NCBI GenBank assembly: GCA_041920415.1
Contig: JBHGYD010000039.1
Location: forward strand, 1-32,669
Reading direction: 5' to 3'
Length of the DNA: 32,669 nucleotides
Source: JBHGYD01 sp041920415
GTDB lineage: Bacteria; Bacillota; Bacilli; Bacillales; Anoxybacillaceae
Shown: piece by piece, positions 1 through 7,675 of the stretch
Layout: every line of letters begins with the position of its first letter
Numbering within the stretch: position 1 is the stretch's first letter
Made by a program: the position numbers and the translations under genes
Notes under the pieces: model-generated
Database searches by the model: none
Seen by the model: the letters and a program-made list of their open reading frames with translations, nothing else
Told to the model about the DNA's origin: nothing

Positions 1-130
1 GCATTTCGACGGAGGAAGGTTATTTTCCACTAGGCGTTGCGAGCCGGAACTAGACAATGCGAAAAGCGGAGGCAGTTCACTTCTTCTTGAATGCCTGTTA
101 TCTAGTTTTGAAGGAACAATCCTTCAAACA
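1..130 (+). other. rRNA operon spacer, probably 23S-5S, with processing hairpins
   Basis: No 23S 3' end is visible, so the window appears to open inside the spacer before 5S. It holds two inverted repeats. The first spans 70-96 and pairs AGGCA-TTCA with TGAATGCCT, with one bulged G. The second, 107-128, is a perfect 9-bp stem (TTTGAAGGA / TCCTTCAAA) with a 4-base loop just before the 5S. Such stems are typical rRNA processing sites; that role is inferred. No protein gene is credible here. Confidence 0.6.
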
Positions 131-248
<118 letters not shown>

Positions 249-263
249 GATAATGAAGTCGGA

Positions 264-305
264 AGGACTGACTAAGCATGAAAGGCTTGGTCAGTCTTTT
301 TTTTA
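264..305 (+). terminator. Intrinsic terminator of the rRNA operon
   Basis: A 13-bp stem (GGACTGACTAAGC at 265-277 with GCTTGGTCAGTCT, two G-U pairs) is followed by an uninterrupted T-run at 297-304. It lies 16 bases after 5S and insulates csfB from rRNA-level transcription. Confidence 0.9.
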
Positions 306-416
306 TTGCGTTGAAAACCTTTCTCTTTTGTGGTGTTCAATGTACTTTAAAAAGCTATTCACAGATGTTACATTTATTTTTTCACAACAAATCAGCTAAA
401 AATACATATCTTGTAA

Positions 417-446
417 GTATAGAAACTTATAAATGGGGGAATGATA
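417..446 (+). promoter_or_regulatory. Candidate SigF/SigG-type promoter of csfB
   Basis: GTATA at 417-421 matches the forespore -35 element. After 15 bases, GGGAATGATA at 437-446 matches the SigF -10 pattern GGnnAnAnTR with one mismatch. The start site would fall just before the ribosome site at 454, giving a very short leader. SigF control of csfB is known in B. subtilis; the assignment here is by pattern only. Confidence 0.45.
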
Positions 447-466
447 AAGAATGGGAGGTGGAGAAG

Positions 467-670
467 TTGAGTTCATCTACGGCTAATCATTCTATAGGGG
501 AAGTATGTATCGTTTGCGAACAATCAAAAGATAAAGGAATTCGAATTTATACAAAATTTCTTTGCATCGACTGTGAAAAAGAGATCATTCAGACCGACAC
601 AAATGATCCGAAATACCGCTTTTATCTACAACAATTAAAAAAAATAACGAATCGTGAAATATATTCATAA
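467..670 (+). CDS. csfB: Anti-sigma factor CsfB (Gin)
   Basis: Small zinc-binding protein of 67 residues, close to the B. subtilis length of 64. The family (Gin) inhibits SigG early in the forespore and also acts on SigE. Two cysteine pairs are visible: CIVC near residues 14-17 and CIDC near 33-36, which fit one zinc site. The C-terminus (DPKYRFYLQQLKKI) matches the conserved family tail. The start is TTG at 467, chosen because GGAGGTG (454-460) lies 6 bases upstream; the reading frame is open further upstream but without a ribosome site. The gene sits alone between the rRNA terminator and its own terminator, with a SigF-like promoter at 417-446. Confidence 0.92.
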   Translation: MSSSTANHSIGEVCIVCEQSKDKGIRIYTKFLCIDCEKEIIQTDTNDPKYRFYLQQLKKITNREIYS

Positions 671-676
671 TTTACT

Positions 677-705
677 AGGCCCTATTAATAGGGCCTGTTT
701 TATTT
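677..705 (+). terminator. Intrinsic terminator of csfB
   Basis: A perfect 20-base palindrome (AGGCCCTATT/AATAGGGCCT, 677-696) is followed by a T-rich run. Confidence 0.85.
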
Positions 706-748
706 TAATATATTTAATGAAAGAAACGAGAAAAAGGAATGAGCAAAC

Positions 749-2188
749 ATGGGTAATAAACACCAAAAGACACCTTTATATAACGCCTTAAAGCAACATA
801 CTTCAGCAAATCCGATTTCTTTCCATGTTCCTGGTCATAAGTACGGAATAGTATTTCCGGAAGAAGCAAGAATAGACTACGAACGTTTATTACAAATCGA
901 TGTGACGGAATTGAGCGGACTAGACGATTTGCATCAACCAGAGTCTGTTATTGCGGAAGCACAAATGCTAACTGCCGAATTTTATGGAGTGGATGAAACG
1001 TTTTTTTTGGTCAATGGTTCAACGGTCGGCAATTTAGCGATGATTTTTGCGACGTGTGAAGAAAATAAAAAAGTAATTGTTCAACGAAATTGTCATAAAT
1101 CAATTATTCATGCTCTTCAGTTAGTCGGAGCAACTCCGATATTTCTTCCACCAGAATTTGATCGGGATGTTCGTGTTGCTTCTTATGTTCCTTATGAACT
1201 GGTGAAACAAACGATTGAACTTCACCCAGATGCAACAGCGTTAATTTTGACGAATCCGAACTATTATGGCATGGCTATTGATATAACTGAAATCGTGAAC
1301 ATCGCTCATTTTTACCATATACCTGTGCTTGTTGATGAGGCACATGGAGCTCATTTTGTATTAGGAAGTCCTTTTCCGAAAACATCGGTGGCGTGTGGTG
1401 CAGATGTAGTTGTTCAGTCAGCTCATAAAACATTACCTGCCATGACTATGGGTTCTTATTTGCATGTCAATAGTTCATTAATCGATAAAGACAAACTAAA
1501 ATATTTTTTACAAGCGTTTCAGTCAAGTAGCCCATCTTATCCGATTATGGCCTCGCTTGATTTAGCGAGGAGCTATTTAGCTAGCTTATCAGAGAAAGAT
1601 ATAAATGAAATACACCAACAAATTCATTTATTTAAACAGTTGTTAAAGGAGATGGAAGGGGTAACGGTAGCTGAATCAACGAACTCACTTATTATGACCG
1701 ATTTATTAAAAATTACAATACAAACAAGAAGCTCGTTATCAGGCTATGAACTTCAAAAACGATTAGAAAGCGAAGGGATTTTTACCGAATTAGCCGATCC
1801 ATTTAATGTCCTTTTTGTTTATCCTCTCGCCTTATTAGAAAATATAAAAGAAACGATAAGTAAAATTCAAAAGGCATTTCATGGATTACATCGTAACGAA
1901 TGTGCTATCGATTCGTTTAAACCTTTTTCTTTTCCAACCACTTCGTATTCCGTTTCTTATAAAACTTTAAGAAAGCTGCCAAGAAAAGTCATTCATTTGG
2001 AGGAAGCAGAAGGATTCGTGGCGGCGGAAACGATTATTCCTTACCCTCCAGGAGTTCCTTTGCTATTTATGGGAGAAGTAATTTGTAAGGAACATATTGA
2101 ACGCATGATCGAATTAAAGCAACATCGCTCCCGTTTTCAAGGGGGAAAATTTTTATCTTCTTATCAAATTGAAGTATTTGAACTATAA
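749..2188 (+). CDS. yaaO: PLP-dependent Orn/Lys/Arg decarboxylase-family protein YaaO
   Basis: 479 residues, essentially the length of B. subtilis YaaO (480). It belongs to the fold-type I group of ornithine/lysine/arginine decarboxylases. The cofactor lysine is K227 in the SAHKTLPAMTMGS block, preceded by the DEAHGAH segment that contacts the PLP ring. The N-terminal FHVPGHK block and the C-terminal decarboxylase domain (YPPGVPLLFMGE) are present. The substrate cannot be read from the sequence: a basic amino acid is likely, and a polyamine role is possible. The start ATG has AAAGGA about 10 bases upstream. tmk follows after 19 bases in the same direction, as in B. subtilis. xpaC and yaaN, which usually precede yaaO, are absent. 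Confidence 0.9.
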   Translation: MGNKHQKTPLYNALKQHTSANPISFHVPGHKYGIVFPEEARIDYERLLQIDVTELSGLDDLHQPESVIAEAQMLTAEFYGVDETFFLVNGSTVGNLAMIFATCEENKKVIVQRNCHKSIIHALQLVGATPIFLPPEFDRDVRVASYVPYELVKQTIELHPDATALILTNPNYYGMAIDITEIVNIAHFYHIPVLVDEAHGAHFVLGSPFPKTSVACGADVVVQSAHKTLPAMTMGSYLHVNSSLIDKDKLKYFLQAFQSSSPSYPIMASLDLARSYLASLSEKDINEIHQQIHLFKQLLKEMEGVTVAESTNSLIMTDLLKITIQTRSSLSGYELQKRLESEGIFTELADPFNVLFVYPLALLENIKETISKIQKAFHGLHRNECAIDSFKPFSFPTTSYSVSYKTLRKLPRKVIHLEEAEGFVAAETIIPYPPGVPLLFMGEVICKEHIERMIELKQHRSRFQGGKFLSSYQIEVFEL

Positions 2189-2207
2189 CTTATTAGAAAG
2201 GATGACG

Positions 2208-2867
2208 ATGATGTTAGGACATTTTTTTTCATTTGAAGGGCCGGAGGGAGCCGGGAAAACAACGATTATTGCCAAATTAGAAACGTTTTTAATGGAAAAA
2301 GGGTTTGATGTTGTTTCTACGAGAGAACCGGGAGGGATTGAAATTGCCGAGGAAATTCGTGCGATTATTTTAAATCCACTACATACAGGAATGGATGGAC
2401 GTACAGAGGCATTACTTTATGCGGCCGCGAGAAGACAACATCTCGTTGAAAAAATTATTCCCGCTATTGGAAGTGGAAAAATTGTGTTATGCGACCGTTT
2501 CATTGATAGCTCGTTAGCTTATCAGGGATTTGCAAGAGGATTAGGGATTGATGAAGTATTGAGCATTAATCAATTTGCGATTGATGGTTATTTTCCTTCA
2601 TTAACACTTTATTTTGACTTAGATCCAAAAATAGGTTTGGAACGAATTAGTAAAAATCAATTACGAGAAATCAATCGTCTTGATATGGAAAATTTGTCGT
2701 TTCACAATAAAGTACGGCAAGGATATTTACAGTTAGCTGAACGTTTTTCTAACCGAATTGTGATCATTGATGCTTCCAAGTCTATAGACGAAGTATTTGC
2801 GGAAGCGGCAACGATTATTATGAAAAAAATTTTAGGAAGAGAAAAACGTTTCTTCCATCAAACATAA
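2208..2867 (+). CDS. tmk: Thymidylate kinase
   Basis: Phosphorylates dTMP to dTDP with ATP in the cytoplasm, an essential step of dTTP supply. The 219 residues fit the family. The P-loop is GPEGAGKT at residues 11-18, the substrate-side TREPGG is at 38-43, and the DRF motif at 96-98 sits in the conserved block CDRFIDSSLAYQG. The lid region follows near 155-165. Three in-frame ATGs lie close together (2202, 2208, 2211); 2208 is chosen because AAAGG at 2197-2201 is then 6 bases away, although 2211 is also possible. It lies between yaaO and holB. The two small genes normally found between tmk and holB (yaaQ, yaaR) are missing. Confidence 0.95.
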   Translation: MMLGHFFSFEGPEGAGKTTIIAKLETFLMEKGFDVVSTREPGGIEIAEEIRAIILNPLHTGMDGRTEALLYAAARRQHLVEKIIPAIGSGKIVLCDRFIDSSLAYQGFARGLGIDEVLSINQFAIDGYFPSLTLYFDLDPKIGLERISKNQLREINRLDMENLSFHNKVRQGYLQLAERFSNRIVIIDASKSIDEVFAEAATIIMKKILGREKRFFHQT

Positions 2868-2927
2868 AATGATGAAAACGTCGAGAAATGTTAGAATAAA
2901 TAATAAAAAGATAAGTGAGTGATGAAC

Positions 2928-3932
2928 GTGGCTGTTGTTTGGGAACAGCTTGAGCAATATCAGCCTACGGTAGTAAAAATGCTTGCAAACAGTATTGAAA
3001 AAGGAAGAGTGGCTCACGCATATTTATTTGAGGGACAACGAGGTACGGGAAAAAAAGAAGTGAGCCTTTTATTTGCTAAAAGTTTGTTTTGTATGAATCG
3101 ATTAGGATATAAACCTTGTAATGAATGTAGGAATTGCCGAAGAATTGATTCAGGAAATCATCCGGATGTTCATTTTATTGAACCAGACGGACAATCGATT
3201 AAAAAAGGGCAAATTGAAGCGTTGCAAGAAGAATTTTCGAAAACCGGTGTTGAGTCGAATCAAAAGCTTTATATTATTGAGCATGCAGATAAAATGACAG
3301 CGAATGCAGCTAATAGTTTATTGAAGTTTTTAGAGGAACCTCGTCCGGGAACGACGGCCATTTTACTTACAGAGCAATATCATCGGATGTTAACGACGAT
3401 TATTTCCCGGTGTCAAGTTTTATCTTTTAAACCATTGCCTCCTACCGTCCTCGCGAATTATTTAAAAGAGCAACAAATTCCGCTTCATCTTGCTCTTCTT
3501 GCTGCTCATGTAACGAATAATCGTGAAGAAGCGCTCGAATTAAGTCGAGATGATTGGTTTGCGCAAGCGAGAAAGATAGTGTTACAATTATATGAAGCGT
3601 TAAACAAAAACGATTTACAAGCGTTTTTTATGATACATGAGAAATGGGTTCCTCATTTTCAAGAGAAACAACAAATCGATTTAGGTTTAGACTTATTGTT
3701 GTATTTATATAAAGACATCATGTATTTGCAATTAGGCGAGCCGGAAAAAGTGATTTATCGTGACCGAATGAATGATTTACAGCAATGGACGCTTACATGT
3801 TCGCAAAAACGAATTATTGAAAGCATGTCGATCATTTTACAAGCGAAAGCGCGTTTAAATACAAATATGAATTTGCATCTTTTAATGGAACAACTCATCC
3901 TCAACTTAAAGGGGGGAAAAACGTTTGTATAA
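2928..3932 (+). CDS. holB: DNA polymerase III subunit delta'
   Basis: Clamp-loader subunit of the replicative polymerase. The 334 residues match the family length. It has a P-loop-like GQRGTGKK (36-43), a four-cysteine zinc module (C55, C64, C67, C70), the conserved block DKMTANAANSLLKFLEEP, and the SRC motif (ISRCQ) that supplies the arginine finger. The GTG at 2928 is preferred over GTG 2919 or ATG 2922 because the protein then begins MAVVWEQLEQ, which aligns with the B. subtilis start (MAISWKEMNE). All starts have only a weak ribosome site (GTGAG-like), so expression may rely on coupling to tmk. The 3' end overlaps ricT by 8 bases. Confidence 0.93.
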   Translation: MAVVWEQLEQYQPTVVKMLANSIEKGRVAHAYLFEGQRGTGKKEVSLLFAKSLFCMNRLGYKPCNECRNCRRIDSGNHPDVHFIEPDGQSIKKGQIEALQEEFSKTGVESNQKLYIIEHADKMTANAANSLLKFLEEPRPGTTAILLTEQYHRMLTTIISRCQVLSFKPLPPTVLANYLKEQQIPLHLALLAAHVTNNREEALELSRDDWFAQARKIVLQLYEALNKNDLQAFFMIHEKWVPHFQEKQQIDLGLDLLLYLYKDIMYLQLGEPEKVIYRDRMNDLQQWTLTCSQKRIIESMSIILQAKARLNTNMNLHLLMEQLILNLKGGKTFV

Positions 3933-4752
3933 TGTAGTCGGTGTCCGCTTTAAAAAAGCGGGAAAAATTTATTATTTTGATCCCGGAGAGTTAACGATTC
4001 CAACCGGAGAGTTTGTCATCGTTGAAACGGTTCGTGGCATTGAATTTGGAAAAGTAGTCATTAGCAACAAACAAGTGGACGAAAACGATATTGTGTTACC
4101 TTTAAAGAAAGTCATTCGCATTGCAGACGCGAAGGATAAAATGGTTGTTGAGGAAAACAAAAAAGCAGCACAAGAAGCGTATCACATTTGCTTGAAAAAG
4201 GTAGAAGAGCACGGTCTAGAGATGAAACTTGTCGATGTGGAATATACGTTTGACCGCAATAAAGTGATTTTTTATTTTACGGCTGATGGACGTGTTGATT
4301 TCCGAGAACTCGTAAAAGATTTAGCAGCGATTTTCCGTACTCGCATCGAGTTAAGGCAAATTGGCGTGCGGGATGAAGCGAAAATGCTTGGAGGAATTGG
4401 TCCGTGCGGAAGAATGCTTTGTTGTTCCACATTTTTAGGGGACTTTGATCCAGTATCCATTAAAATGGCAAAAGATCAAAATTTATCTTTAAATCCGACG
4501 AAAATTTCTGGTCTTTGTGGTCGTTTAATGTGTTGCTTGAAATATGAAAATGATGAATATGAAACAGCGAAAGAACAACTTCCTGATTTAGGTGAATATA
4601 TTGAAACTCCGCACGGTCTTGGAAGAGTGGTCGGCTTAAATATTTTAGAAAGGATTTTACAAGTGGAGTTATCGGAGCATGAGCGGGTGGTGGAGTACAC
4701 GATCGATGAATTAATAAAAGAAGGGGTTTTATCGATTCAAGCCACAGATTAA
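3925..4752 (+). CDS. ricT: RicT (YaaT), RNase Y-modulating Fe-S protein of the Ric complex
   Basis: PSP1-family protein of 275 residues, the same length as B. subtilis YaaT. With RicA and RicF it forms a complex that carries Fe-S clusters, directs RNase Y processing of polycistronic mRNAs, and promotes biofilm formation, competence and sporulation. The cluster cysteines are visible as GPCGRMLCC (C161, C166, C167) and GLCGRLMCC (C198, C203, C204). The PSP1 domain fills roughly residues 60-145. The start is TTG at 3925 with a strong GGGGGG run at 3911-3916; it overlaps the holB stop, suggesting translational coupling. yabA begins 15 bases after the stop. Confidence 0.95.
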   Translation: MYNVVGVRFKKAGKIYYFDPGELTIPTGEFVIVETVRGIEFGKVVISNKQVDENDIVLPLKKVIRIADAKDKMVVEENKKAAQEAYHICLKKVEEHGLEMKLVDVEYTFDRNKVIFYFTADGRVDFRELVKDLAAIFRTRIELRQIGVRDEAKMLGGIGPCGRMLCCSTFLGDFDPVSIKMAKDQNLSLNPTKISGLCGRLMCCLKYENDEYETAKEQLPDLGEYIETPHGLGRVVGLNILERILQVELSEHERVVEYTIDELIKEGVLSIQATD

Positions 4753-4767
4753 TTGAGGTGGATTTAC

Positions 4768-5133
4768 GTGAATAAGAAAGAGATATTTCAATCGGTAACA
4801 AGTATGGAAGAACAAATTAGCCATTTGTACCGTCAACTTGTTGAACTGAAGGAACATCTTGCTCAACTTCTTGAGGAGAATCAAGATTTACAAATGGAAA
4901 ATGAGCATTTGCGCCGTCGGCTTGAGCAAATCACTGGGGAAACAATGGTAGTAAAAAGAAAAGAAAAAAACCATAAACATAAGAGTGAAAGAAAATTAAT
5001 TGATATCGGCGAAGGATATGATAACTTAGCACGTCTCTATCAAGAAGGATTCCATATTTGCAATGTTCATTATGGAAGTGTTCGTAAAGAGGGAGATTGT
5101 CTTTTTTGTTTATCTTTTTTAAATAAAAAGTAG
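4768..5133 (+). CDS. yabA: Replication initiation control protein YabA
   Basis: Negative regulator of replication initiation that binds DnaA and the sliding clamp DnaN. It has 121 residues (119 in B. subtilis). The N-terminal half, roughly residues 5-62, is a leucine-rich coiled coil used for tetramer formation. The basic linker is followed by the conserved C-terminal zinc domain with C98, H101, C111 and C114. The start is GTG at 4768, supported by GAGGTG 7 bases upstream and by the start of the homologue (MDKKELF-like). It belongs with holB and ricT, which fits a replication theme. Confidence 0.95.
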   Translation: MNKKEIFQSVTSMEEQISHLYRQLVELKEHLAQLLEENQDLQMENEHLRRRLEQITGETMVVKRKEKNHKHKSERKLIDIGEGYDNLARLYQEGFHICNVHYGSVRKEGDCLFCLSFLNKK

Positions 5134-5141
5134 GACCTTTA

Positions 5142-5173
5142 AGCCTTTCCAAACAAGGAGAGGCTCTTTTCTT
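5142..5173 (+). terminator. Probable intrinsic terminator of the holB-yabA group
   Basis: A 9-bp stem (AGCCTTTCC at 5142-5150 with GGAGAGGCT at 5157-5165, one G-U pair) is followed by CTTTTCTT. The T-run is interrupted, so termination may be partial. Confidence 0.6.
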
Positions 5174-5199
5174 GAAGATGACGAAAGAGGGTATGACAG

Positions 5200-5946
5200 A
5201 TGATTGAACTATATGATGATGAAAGACTGGATTATCTTTTAAATGAGGATATGCGGATTATTCAAAGCCCATCTGTTTTTGCTTTTTCGTTAGATGCGGT
5301 ATTGTTAGCTAAATTTGCATATATGCCGATTCAAAAAGGACAAATTGTTGATTTATGTACAGGAAATGGGGTAATTCCTTTACTATTAAGTAAGAGAACA
5401 AAAGGAAAAATTATTGGTGTGGAAATTCAAGAACGTATTTATGATATGGCGAAACGAAGTGTACAATATAACCAATTAGAAGAGCAAGTCGAAATCATTC
5501 ATGGAGATATTAAGGATATGCCACAACAACTAGGCTATAGTAAATATGATGTTGTGACATGCAATCCACCGTATTTTCCGACAGTGAGTGCTGATGAAAT
5601 AAATAAAAATAGGCATTTGGCTATTGCTCGTCATGAGATTTATTGCACATTAGAAGATGTTATTAAGGTAAGTAGCCAATTGCTAAAACAAGGAGGAAAA
5701 GCGGCATTTGTCCATCGGCCAGGGCGCTTATTAGATATTGTCACCTTAATGCGTCAATATCGTTTAGAGCCGAAACGGTTGCGATTTGTCTACCCTAAAA
5801 TGGGAAAAGAGGCGAATACGATTTTGATTGAAGGCATCAAAGACGGAAGTCCAGACTTAAAAATTTTACCACCGCTTATTGTATATAATGACCATAATGA
5901 ATACACAGATGAGGTAAAACAAATATTGTATGGAACTTTACCGTAA
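5200..5946 (+). CDS. trmN6: tRNA1(Val) (adenine37-N6)-methyltransferase
   Basis: YabB/TrmN6, an S-adenosylmethionine-dependent methyltransferase that modifies adenosine 37 of tRNA-Val. The 248 residues match B. subtilis YabB (247). The SAM-binding motif DLCTGNG is at 51-57, and the catalytic NPPY of N6-adenine methylases is at 122-125. The ATG at 5200 has AGAGGGT about 7 bases upstream. rsmI starts 13 bases after the stop. The GIY-YIG gene yazA that normally lies between these two is not present. Confidence 0.93.
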   Translation: MIELYDDERLDYLLNEDMRIIQSPSVFAFSLDAVLLAKFAYMPIQKGQIVDLCTGNGVIPLLLSKRTKGKIIGVEIQERIYDMAKRSVQYNQLEEQVEIIHGDIKDMPQQLGYSKYDVVTCNPPYFPTVSADEINKNRHLAIARHEIYCTLEDVIKVSSQLLKQGGKAAFVHRPGRLLDIVTLMRQYRLEPKRLRFVYPKMGKEANTILIEGIKDGSPDLKILPPLIVYNDHNEYTDEVKQILYGTLP

Positions 5947-5959
5947 AGGAGCAAGAAAC

Positions 5960-6832
5960 ATGTTTTGGCAGCAGAAAAGTTTTGCAGAACAGAACGGTTG
6001 CGGGACTTTATATATTGTACCCACACCCATTGGTAATCTAGAGGATATTACGTTTCGTGCATTAAGGGTGTTAAAAGAAGTTGATATGATTGCCGCAGAA
6101 GACACGAGGCAAACGAAAAAACTGTTAAACCACTTTGAAATCACCACACCAGTTGTTAGTTATCACGAACATAACAAATACGTAAGCGGTAAAAAAATTG
6201 TCGAATGGTTGCAAGAAGGAAAGAATATTGCCTTAGTGAGCGATGCCGGAATGCCTGCCATTTCTGACCCAGGCTATGACCTTGTTGTGGCTGCCATAGA
6301 AGAAAAATGTCCGGTTGTTCCGTTACCAGGGGCGAATGCAGCGTTAACGGCTCTTGTTGCCTCTGGGTTACCGACAAATCATTTTTATTTTTTTGGGTTC
6401 CTTGACCGAACGAAAAAAGAAAAGAAAAAGCAGCTAGAAGCGTTGAAACATGTTCGTGATACGATGATTTTTTATGAAGCGCCGCACCGATTAGAAGAAA
6501 CATTATCCGTCATATATGAGGTGTTAGGCAATCGAACCGTCGTGTTATGCCGCGAGTTAACGAAGCGATTTGAAGAATTTATTCGTGGTGATATGAACGA
6601 GATAATTGAGTGGGTGAAAAACAATGACATTCGCGGCGAATTTTGTATCATCCTTGAAGGGACCAAGGAAAGCGAAGACGCAGAAGATGAGTGGTGGCAT
6701 ACACTTTCCATTACGGAACATGTTGATTATTATATCAATGAAAAAAAATTAAGTTCCAAAGAAGCGATCAAACAAACGGCAAAAGATCGAAATGTGCCCA
6801 AACGGGAAATATACCAGGAGTATCATCAATAA
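5960..6832 (+). CDS. rsmI: 16S rRNA (cytidine1402-2'-O)-methyltransferase
   Basis: YabC/RsmI methylates the ribose of C1402 in the decoding centre of 16S rRNA. 290 residues, against 292 in B. subtilis. The tetrapyrrole-methylase-like fold is recognisable by PTPIGNLEDITFRAL near residue 21, the SAM-contacting SDAGMPAISDPG at 94-105, the LPGANA block and FYEAPHR. The C-terminal helix (SKEAIKQTAKDRNVPKREIY) is the RsmI-specific tail. The ATG at 5960 has AAAGGA 9 bases upstream; the frame extends back to 5930 without a ribosome site. The gene ends at a strong terminator shared with abrB. Confidence 0.95.
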   Translation: MFWQQKSFAEQNGCGTLYIVPTPIGNLEDITFRALRVLKEVDMIAAEDTRQTKKLLNHFEITTPVVSYHEHNKYVSGKKIVEWLQEGKNIALVSDAGMPAISDPGYDLVVAAIEEKCPVVPLPGANAALTALVASGLPTNHFYFFGFLDRTKKEKKKQLEALKHVRDTMIFYEAPHRLEETLSVIYEVLGNRTVVLCRELTKRFEEFIRGDMNEIIEWVKNNDIRGEFCIILEGTKESEDAEDEWWHTLSITEHVDYYINEKKLSSKEAIKQTAKDRNVPKREIYQEYHQ

Positions 6833-6870
6833 AAAAAGTTTCTCTAGAAAAATCTAGAGAAACTTTTTTT
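6831..6870. terminator. Bidirectional intrinsic terminator between rsmI and abrB
   Basis: A perfect 18-bp stem (6831-6848 with 6853-6870) with a 4-base AAAA loop. The A-run at the left and T-run at the right give a U-tract in both directions, so it serves convergent rsmI (plus) and abrB (minus). It overlaps the abrB stop codon at 6869-6871. Confidence 0.95.
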
Positions 6871-7153
6871 ATTTCGTCAATTGTAACTGTTCTTGAATTT
6901 CTTTAAGAAGAATTTCAGCACCTTCGCGGCTTAAAATGATTTTACCGCCAACAAGCTTGAAGTTGTCATCAGAAACTTCACCAGTAACAACACATGTCAT
7001 GTTTGGTTTATACTTTTTCAAGATGATGCGCTCATCGTCAACGTAGATTTCTAACGCATCTTTTTCCGCAATATCTAATGTGCGACGTAATTCAATCGGA
7101 ATAACAACACGACCTAATTCATCCACTTTACGAACAATACCAGTAGATTTCAT
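6869..7153 (-). CDS. abrB: Transition-state regulator AbrB
   Basis: Global DNA-binding regulator that represses stationary-phase genes (among them spoVG and spo0H in B. subtilis) during growth. 94 residues. The N-terminal swapped-hairpin DNA-binding domain starts MKSTGIVRKVDELGRVVIP and is almost unchanged from B. subtilis; the C-terminal half (from about residue 55) is the multimerisation domain. The start is ATG at 7153 with GAGGAG (7163-7168, minus strand) 9 bases away. It is the only minus-strand gene in the window. Its leader carries two tandem Spo0A boxes, as expected for Spo0A repression at the onset of sporulation. Confidence 0.97.
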   Translation of the reverse strand: MKSTGIVRKVDELGRVVIPIELRRTLDIAEKDALEIYVDDERIILKKYKPNMTCVVTGEVSDDNFKLVGGKIILSREGAEILLKEIQEQLQLTK

Positions 7154-7203
7154 TGAAAAAATCTCCTCTCTATGAAATAGTTTTCTGTTTTGCTAGATTT
7201 TTA

Positions 7204-7220
7204 TTCGTCAATATTCGACA
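7204..7220 (-). promoter_or_regulatory. Tandem Spo0A boxes in the abrB leader
   Basis: On the minus strand, TGTCGAA (7220-7214) and TGACGAA (7210-7204) both match the 0A box TGnCGAA exactly and are spaced 10 bp apart. They lie about 27-43 bases downstream of the inferred abrB start site, as in B. subtilis, where Spo0A~P represses abrB from this position. Confidence 0.85.
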
Positions 7221-7253
7221 AATTTCCTATAGCTTAATCATATCAGTGTTTCC

Positions 7254-7281
7254 ATTATACGTCAATCCTTTTATATGTAAA
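7254..7281 (-). promoter_or_regulatory. SigA promoter of abrB
   Basis: Minus strand: TTTACA (7281-7276), 16-base spacer, TATAAT (7259-7254). The -10 is perfect. The start site would be near 7247. Confidence 0.65.
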
Positions 7282-7496
7282 ATTTTAAAAAAATGTATGT
7301 TATTATTTTAGAAAGTGTTGAACTTTGTAAGAATAGTTATAAAAAAAGGGTTACATGTTTATTTTTACATATACTACAAAAGTAATTAATCGCGTACTAC
7401 AACATACGTTTGCATGTTTTTTACTTCTATTTGTTTGTATATAATAACTTTTTTACCATTTACTTAAATTGTGTTTTATAGTGATAATCCTAATAA

Positions 7497-7513
7497 TTCG
7501 ACAAAATTCGACT
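7497..7513 (-). promoter_or_regulatory. Second tandem Spo0A-box-like pair
   Basis: On the minus strand TGTCGAA (7503-7497) is an exact 0A box, and AGTCGAA (7513-7507) differs at the first base. The spacing is 10 bp, as in the abrB leader pair. It lies 36 bases upstream of the -35 element of the promoter at 7549. Confidence 0.5.
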
Positions 7514-7548
7514 TCATATGACTTTTCTTTTGTACATGTATTAAATCA

Positions 7549-7578
7549 TTGACACAAATGAGATTTTTTATGTATATT
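7549..7578 (+). promoter_or_regulatory. SigA promoter upstream of metS
   Basis: TTGACA at 7549-7554, 18-base spacer, TATATT at 7573-7578. The start site would be near 7585, giving a metS leader of about 120 bases. Confidence 0.7.
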
Positions 7579-7599
7579 TTGCGGAGATAGGAGAAATAG

Positions 7600-7629
7600 A
7601 TGTTTTTATACAACAAAAAAATCATATAA
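7600..7629 (+). other. Short open frame in the metS leader
   Basis: ATG at 7600 with AGGAG (7589-7593) 6 bases upstream opens a 9-codon frame (MFLYNKKII, stop TAA). It lies between the promoter and the terminator-like hairpin. It has no run of a regulatory codon, so classical attenuation is not obvious; it may be chance. Confidence 0.3.
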
Positions 7630-7646
7630 AATAGTAAGTAACGATC

Positions 7647-7675
7647 GCTCTCGTCCTTTGGGCGAGGGCTTTTCT
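7647..7675 (+). terminator. Terminator-like hairpin in the metS leader
   Basis: A 9-bp stem (GCTCTCGTC at 7647-7655 with GGCGAGGGC at 7661-7669, two G-U pairs) is followed by TTTTCTT. It lies 30 bases before the metS start, so it would end a roughly 90-base transcript or act as an attenuator. No T-box motif is visible. Confidence 0.55.

Noticed and set aside
4460..4801. Minus-strand open frame of 113 codons inside ricT
   Set aside because: It is antisense to the conserved, well-aligned ricT gene and lacks a ribosome site.
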